From Lactarius indigo (Eukaryota; Basidiomycota; Agaricomycetes; Russulales; Russulaceae), in the NCBI GenBank assembly GCA_025766275.1, contig JAFKAC010000022.1:776452-840451 (forward strand): a DNA stretch of 64,000 nt, in the 5' to 3' direction. Under the pieces are notes generated by a model that was not told where the DNA came from, searched no databases, and saw only the letters and a program-made list of their open reading frames with translations. Positions 57,701-64,000 of the stretch are shown piece by piece. Both the position numbers and the translations under genes were made by a program. Each line of letters begins with the position of its first letter. Position 1 is the first letter of the stretch.

Positions 57701-58819
57701 TCACGAGGTTCCTGGTGTAGTCGTAGTCGGCGAGTGGTGGTAGCATGTCATGGGATAGATGTGGAACACGATATGCCAAGAAAACGATAGGATCAAGGAA
57801 GGTATATAACATCATAGATAGAAGCGAGGCGGTCTGTTCCGGGTTGATTACCTGCTGAGGGTCCTTCGATGGGAGTCAGAGGCCGAAAATTATGATATGG
57901 TAAGACGACTCGCCTTGGGATCAATAGGGATATACTGACGCGGGACGAGCAGAGGGATGACGATAGCCGCGAAAGCCAGAAGGCCAATTCTGATCCATAG
58001 CAAAGGGCCTTCAGATGCGTCGACAGGTGACAAGGTGAAAGTAAGCAGTGGCCAGATGTTGCGATAAGCGTAGACAGAGAAAGTGCCAAGCAAGAGTGAG
58101 GAGAGATGGAACGAGGTAACTGACGCACGCGCTCGCCCGGAAGTCACAGTCACTAATCCCAAAAAGGCCGCATACAGCTGTGTCAAGCAAGTTACTCGAA
58201 TGAGAAAGAAAACTTTGGCGGCTGAGATGACGCACATAGGTTAGACAAAGCGTGAGATCGAGCCACTCGCGTTCAGTGAGCGAGCCATAGCCATGATGGT
58301 GATCACCCTCGTTCCTCCTACCATTGAGTGCGCTCACTGCAGACAACGGTGAGACGCGCTGCTGACCCTCTTCTCCCACGAAGCTGAACATTGCAAGGCC
58401 AAGGAGGGTGAGAACGGCAAGGAGGCGCAAAACCTGGAAAAGGAAGATGATCGACCCTCCTGATTTTTTCACATGGTCCTTGACAGCCAACACGAAACTT
58501 GTCCGAGTGGCGCTCACAGTGACGCCGGACTCTGCGCGGGTAGCGGCCACTGGAGCGTCTTTGCATTGGAGCCTTCGAACTGGACCAGACGAGAATATGG
58601 CCTGGACGAGGAGGACGAGGATGGAAAGAAGCGTGAGGTAGAACGGGATAAGGAGCGGGTGGATCCAAAGTCTGAGAGCGACATTACAATTCCCGTAGCA
58701 TACATATCAGGAAATTGAGACTGAGAATGGGGTGCAACTGCGCTATATGCCAGGAGCACTCACGACGGAAGCTTTTGGGCTAACGCCTCATCTATGGTGG
58801 CGAGGACGACCTGGTCCAT
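51789..58819 (-). CDS. ABCC (MRP-type) full-length ABC transporter, copy C
   Basis: Start MDQVVLATIDEALAQKLPS at 58819; TAA at 51789. The domain order is as in copies A and B. The disordered loop in TMD1 is about 20 residues shorter (SESVIATPGVKGKRKE). NBD1 has GPTGSGKTSLL and LILDD; NBD2 has GRTGSGKSS, NLSVGQRQ and LDEATSAID. The tail ends GGGTTTTTTS. In the linker after NBD1 the residues differ (AEDTRVVMDNETKIDSEEP). No lesion found in the traced parts. Substrate unknown. Confidence 0.85.
52249..52263 (-). other. 15-nt microexon after Walker B of NBD2 (ABC copy C)
   Basis: CAACGTCTGCTATTG between an intron ending TTGCAG and one starting GTAGTG. Confidence 0.8.
52816..52838 (-). other. 23-nt microexon encoding NBD2 Walker A (ABC copy C)
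   Basis: Same sequence class as in copies A and B, preceded by an AG acceptor and followed by GTATCC. Confidence 0.8.
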
Positions 58820-60620
58820 CGTGCGGTGAGGAGAGCTGAGTTCGTTCTGGTTTTCCTGCTTAAAGCGTATGAGAGTGTTGCTGGTAGTTTGGGGGGTTAA
58901 AGAGTCCGAGTCGCCGTTGCAGCCAAGAGTCGGTCAATACAACAAAAGGGCTACGAGATAGGCGAGATCAACCATGAGCGCATGAGCACGTGCAGCTCTT
59001 CTCTCTTCTCTTCTCGTTGGATTTGGAACTGGTACATCGCCACGCGCGGCGCGTCTTCGGCGGCCGACGAGGCGATCATGACTCAGATGTACACGGGCGG
59101 TAGCTAACTTACTAGTTACGCATCCTTCCCACGGTACGGTCCGCCCTCCCGTCAACTGTCATTGCCGTGGTCATTGCTTTGTCCAAATGCACGGATAGAA
59201 TGTGCACAGTAAACGGTCCTTGAGACGAACACTTTGGCGGACAAAAGTATTAGTCACTCCGTGCACTGCCAGTACAGATCCTGAAAAATGAAATTCAACG
59301 TAAAATTGATAACGTCTCGATAAGGTCCAGGTTTCCAAGCAGGTTTCAGTGTTCCACAAATTCTCATCTTCGAGTTACACGCCAGCAGATTTTATAATGT
59401 TGGTGAATTGTTGCCATATGACAGGTAGGGAATATGTACTGTCGTAGTGCCACCGTCTTTGCCGATGTCCCCTACCGGTTCTAGCTGTGCGTCTTCCCGG
59501 TCAGCAATGATGTCAGTTACTACTCCTGAAGGTGCACGAGAACTCCCGGGGCCACAGCCGGGGCCTGTAATTATCAGGCACGGGGAAACATGTGTATTGA
59601 GACCAGCCATGGAAGCAGAGCAGGAATATCCAATTGCATACGAGAACTATGAGCATTGCTTTTCAATCACCCCATGATCTCACCATCCGCTACTGGCATA
59701 TCGTCCCCATTCTCAGGTAGATTTGTGTTCATGTCCATGTCAACACTGATAGACCACGTTCACGTCCACCTCTACCTCACACGGCCCAGCGTCAGGTCCA
59801 ATTTGGTAGAAAATAGTGTATGAGAGTGTTATCGATGGCTGGAGTAAAAGGAGTCAGTATTTGGCGAGTCAGGAATGGGTTAGATCCTAGAAATAAATGT
59901 ATTGAAACAAAGAAGGCACGACTTTGGCCCTGGGTGGGGGCTGAAAAAAGTATCATGCATTGATATCGCTTTTCGTCTTTTTTCGGCGTTGAAAAAAAAC
60001 CAGTCAGTCGCGCGACGCTGCAGGCTGACAAATGGTGAAGCTTGGTGAAGGCCGGATCGACTTATCTACACACAAACCAGAGTTTCCGGCTGGCAGAAAA
60101 AGAAACTGATGCGTGCGGACGAAGTCACAGGCGAAGCCCACACACATTATAGCCTCATCTTAAGACCGTCCTTCGTCTCTGTGCCAGTATATTGCGGCGG
60201 ATTGCGTCGTGTACAACGACTCATTTGGACCGGAAACCCCAAATGGCTCAATGGCTCACACCTCCCTCGAATGTCGCGGACCCAAGCACGGACCTTTGAT
60301 GGGCCAACTAGGCGGTGCGCCAGGACCGCTTTTTGAAGTGCATGTCAAGAGATAGGTGCACACTGACCACGACGCGTGCTCAGTGTGGGCCCGAACCTCT
60401 GATGTGTTGTTACATTGGTGCTTGAGATTCGGGGGTTAGTCGCTTCGAACGAGCTGCAATAGGCTGACCACCATCAATGAAAAAGGGAAATGGCGTCCAG
60501 AGCAGAGGGGAAAATGTATTTTTTGCGAGTTCAGTCAGTTTGCTTAGATGCAGTCCCACTCAGCCGCTTTTTCTTTGCTCTATATAGACTGTGAGATACC
60601 GAGTAGTGAATTGTAATCCT
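58820..60620. other. Spacer between ABC copies C and D; no gene supported
   Basis: Paralogous to the B-C spacer over most of its length (upstream-type sequence 58820-59170, 3' flank 60180-60620). No recognisable coding content. Confidence 0.5.
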
Positions 60621-61083
60621 TTATGATGTAGTCGTCGTCGTCGTCGTCCCTCCACCTTGTGCCTTACCGGCCGAAGAAGCCATCGAATACAGCAGGTCTT
60701 TGTCCCCGCTCTCATCAACCAACGAACGGAACCTACCGTTCTCCATTTTCAACAGTTCGCTCGGCTTGTCGAATTCAACCTATTATTTTGTTTTCCTTTT
60801 GAGTCCGAACACAGTAGGTCACGGAGACACTCACGATTCGTCCTGCATCCAGGACCATCTATTTTTCTATCTTTAGCCTATGTTTATGGTCGGGGGTGAG
60901 GAAGGGATACTCACAACTTTATCGGCATCTATGATCGTTTGTAGACGATGCGCGACCGTGATGAGTGTCACGTCCCCTTTAAGCTCATTCCGGAGAGATG
61001 TCTGTATGATCGTATCCGTCTTATAATCTGCGTCACTGGCCAGCTCAGTATCTTTTCCCACAAATCAAACTAGAAGGCGCTAC

Positions 61084-61098
61084 CAATAGCGGACGTCG
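61084..61098 (-). other. 15-nt microexon after Walker B of NBD2 (ABC copy D)
   Basis: CGACGTCCGCTATTG between an intron ending CTGCAG and one starting GTAGCG. Retained even though this copy is damaged elsewhere. Confidence 0.75.
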
Positions 61099-61644
61099 CT
61101 GCAGTCAAAAAAGCGGATTAGCAAAAGCAACACAGAAGAGTGTGAGGGGAAGCGTGCACCTTCGTCGAGAATAAGCAACTTGCTCCCACGTACTATCGCA
61201 CGCGCAAGCGCCAATATCTGCCGCTGGCCAACAGAGAGGTTGCTCCCACCACTCGAAATCTGGCTATCGAGGGTGAGACGACCATCTTCGTCGTCGCTCT
61301 GCAAGGAGAAGAGCCCCGATGCGCGTAGGGCACCGTTCAGGGTTGCGTCATCGTATTGTGAGAACGGGTCGAGGTTCTCTCGCAGTGAGCCGCTCAGGAG
61401 TTCAGGCTATGTGAAACAAATACGTTTATGACAAAGAAAGACAGAAGTATAGGGCATCCTCACAATTTGTGGTATGATAGTGATATGCGAGCGGAGCGCG
61501 TCCAGGTTGATCGAGCTCGTGAGTCTGCCATCGTAGTACACGCTACCCTCCGTGAATATGCAACGGAGTAGTGACAATGTCAGAGAGCTCTGAGGAGTAT
61601 GTCAGCAGGCCGCTTCAAAAACCAACCAAGCTGAGAATGGATAC

Positions 61645-61667
61645 CTTGCCGCTTCCTGTGCGACCGA
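61645..61667 (-). other. 23-nt microexon encoding NBD2 Walker A (ABC copy D)
   Basis: Encodes the same V-G-R-T-G-S-G-K. One synonymous change relative to A-C (ACA for ACG). Confidence 0.75.
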
Positions 61668-64000
61668 CTGGTCCGCTGATCAATAGTTGCCACGCAAAAT
61701 ATGACTATAGGCACTCACCAACACCTACGCGTTCACCGGATTTGATGTGGAAGGATATGTCGTGAAGAACCTTCGGACCATCCTAATGACGGGGTGGTAC
61801 TTAGTAACGCCGCACGCGCATCACGAGGATCGACATGTCACGTACAAAAGAATAACGCGCAGAGAGCTTCTCGACCTTAAGATCTCCGCTCGCAGGCCAG
61901 TATGCTGGAGGGATGCCCTGCTTGGTCGGCTTGGGCTCCTGTTCGGCGTTAATGTACGAGTGCATACGCTCCAAGCTGTATGTGGCGCCAATGAGCATCT
62001 AATCGTACACCTACTCGGAAAAAAGTGTTCTTCACCTATTGGCTAATAAAATAATCAGAGATATGAAGGGAAGGTCACGCAAGGATACTTACTGTTGACT
62101 TCAAAGTCGTTGAAGCTGCGCACCCACCAGAGAATCAGACCACTGAATCCAACTGGGAATCACAATCAACCAGTGATCCCTGGTTATATGAACAAGCAAG
62201 CAACATACTGGCCATGGTAAGAGAGAATCCAGTATCCGAGGGAAGGGAACGACCATTTGGTACGTAGATCAGGTAGGCCGCAAGACCCGCAGCGAACAGT
62301 CCGCCTAAGAAGTCGATGCGCAAGCTGATCCATCTGTAGCAAGATCATTTCACGTCAGTTCCCCGCTATGCGTCAGAGGCGACCTAGTGAACCCGACTTG
62401 CCTGTTCATGTTATAGAACGACCGCCCGGCCCTCGAGTACCTATCGATCCGCCTGTACGATTCTTCGCGGAAAGCAAGCCTGCGCGCCATATGCTCGGAT
62501 GGATGCTTGGAAGAGAGTCAAGTCAGACCAATCGCACATCCATCACGAGGGGCAGACGCACTGAGTCCGGCAACGGAAGCGCCAAAGTGGCCTAGCACGG
62601 GCGCCTTTGCATTGCTCATCTCACGCTTGATCGCGATCTGGGCCTTCATGTAGACAACGGCCGAGCCAGGCACCAAGGACAGCGATGGCGATTCCGGGAA
62701 CAGAAAACATCGGCGTGAGGTACACCACAGCGATGAACTTGAGGAGCATGCTGACTGAAATTTCGATGAACAACTAAATGTGTTAGAGATTGGGCCATCC
62801 ACTAGAGAGCAGAGAGGTTATGAGATCTATGTATTTTACCGGGAGAAAGGTGCAAACACGTACGAGCGCGGATGTCCTGTGTGACGCGAGTGATGATCCT
62901 GGATGATGGGGTCGTGTCCAGCCATCTGCAAAGCAGAAGAGCTTGTCAGTATAGGCAAGTGTCGGGACATTTGAAGATGCACCTCAGTGTTTGTACCCAC
63001 GGACAGACTCGATCAGCGTCCGGTGGATGACCCGAGAGGCCCTTACAGCACCATACACGTAGACACCATACCCAGTCCGTGTAGCAAGTCGACCCCCGCG
63101 AGCAAGATAAGCACATAGACTGTGAGGTAACTAGTGAACGATGGATCGATAGTTATCAGTAAGAGAAAAAAGCGAAAAACCAATGTGTATGGGGGTAGCT
63201 GATTACTCACTAAGTGATGTCAACCTGATTCCGGTGGGTAGTGACATATTGCATCCGGCCCAATAGCCATGAACCCCCGTCTGCACGGCCATTGAGGGTT
63301 TCACAAAGCAACAAAGCCGCCCGGCAACTACTATCCCCAAAAGCAGGACTGGGGTGCGCTCCTCCCAAACCATTGGTGAACAGCTTGACTTTGTTTTGTT
63401 TGGTGGTACTACCAGTACGAGCTTCACTTTTCCGAAAGGCGACGGAAACGTGGGCACCAAGGAGCGCTCCACTGCGGTCCCAGGCTGACGGGTCCCATCA
63501 GCGATTTCCTCTGCTAAGATCAGCTTCCCGTCTGTTGGCTTCGGGCTGTCTCTTCAGGTTCCGGCCCGTCGATCTTCTTCTCATCGTCCTTGATTGCGCG
63601 GGTGCCCTCTGCGAGCTCCTTTGCCAAAGTCTTGTCCTTCTTGAGTGCATCTGAGACCGAACCCCGGCTAGCGATCCGACCATCCTTGCCGAGCGAAACG
63701 ACGTAGTCCGCAAGGGGGCTAGCCATAGCGACATTGTGCGTCTGCGGTGTGTTGGGAAATAACGCTTAATATGTGCGGGTGGGAAGAGCTTACGACGAGT
63801 AAGATGGTTCTCCCGCGAATCAGATCTCCTTTGAAGCAATTGTCGACGATCCACCGTGCAGTGTGGACATCCAAAGCGGCTAGAACCTTGGTGAGAATGA
63901 TATCAATAACTAGTAACACGAATGCCGCAAAAAAGCACTTACGTCATCGAGGATGAGGATCTGAGATGAAGAGTAGACCGCGCGAGCGAGGGTGACGCTT

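Larger units (their letters stand above)
60621..64000 (-). pseudogene. ABCC transporter copy D, 5' end off the window, probably decaying
   Basis: TAA at 60621 after a GGGTTTTTTTS tail. NBD2 is still well preserved (Walker A exon 61645-61667, NLSVGQRQ, LDEA). Upstream it carries lesions not in A-C: a 1-nt deletion in the TMD2 segment near 62763 with a compensating insertion near 62656 that garbles the helix between, several small indels at 63000-63110 and 63240-63310, and a frameshift in the linker near 63545 that stops the frame after ETARSQQTGS. TMD2 therefore cannot be read through in one frame. NBD1 sequence at 63600-64000 (SLGKDGRIASRGSVSDAL, VLAALDVHTARWIV) is intact. Confidence 0.75.

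Noticed and set aside
1..64000. CRISPR arrays, bacterial operons, rRNA or tRNA genes
   Set aside because: None seen; no regularly spaced repeat array, and no cloverleaf or box A/B pair was recognised by eye.

Overview
The window looks like an accessory, repeat-rich region of a filamentous basidiomycete (Agaricomycetes, probably Polyporales-like). The reasons are short 48-65 bp GT/AG introns, very small exons, fungal STAND receptors with the family's usual exon plan, a fungal Ty1/copia element and a CACTA/Tnp2-like transposase. Species is not determined. All family names come from reading translated motifs by eye; no database search was run.

Region 1 (1-15.1 kb) is a direct-repeat cluster of NLR-like (STAND) genes. 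Each encodes an N-terminal Goodbye-type helical domain, a short heptad-repeat linker, a NACHT NTPase and a C-terminal ankyrin array. Copy 1 (5' end off the window) and copy 2 (8.87-13.39 kb) can be spliced in frame. Between them, 4.9-8.0 kb is a mosaic in which a broken NLR fragment is joined to a decayed Cdc7/SepH-type (septation initiation) protein kinase. Copy 3 lies at 28.8-32.6 kb and carries a 1-nt frameshift.

Region 2 (about 15.1-28.7 kb) is a nest of mobile DNA. Three genes may form one old transposon: a 1022-codon Tnp2/CACTA-like transposase (minus), a 148-aa gene convergent with it, and a coiled-coil/AT-hook-like gene divergent from the small gene. That unit was later hit three times: by a nearly intact 5536-bp copia element (15680-21215, TSD GTCTT) in the last exon of the AT-hook gene, and by two solo LTRs (TSDs GACTG and CTGAT) inside the transposase. 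Removing the solo LTRs restores one continuous transposase reading frame except for a single TGA.

Region 3 (33.0-64 kb) is a tandem array of four long ABCC (MRP-type) transporters, all on the minus strand, at about 8.8-10 kb spacing. Copies A, B and C show no lesion in the parts I traced. Copy D (5' end off the window) has several frameshifting indels and is probably a pseudogene. The A-B spacer is about 1.1 kb longer than the others and contains an inverted copy of the sequence that follows the NLR genes.

A recurring theme is nucleotide-binding motifs encoded on tiny exons. The NACHT Walker A lies on a 25-nt exon in every NLR copy. In the ABC genes the second Walker A lies on a 23-nt exon, and the five residues after the second Walker B lie on a 15-nt exon in all four copies.
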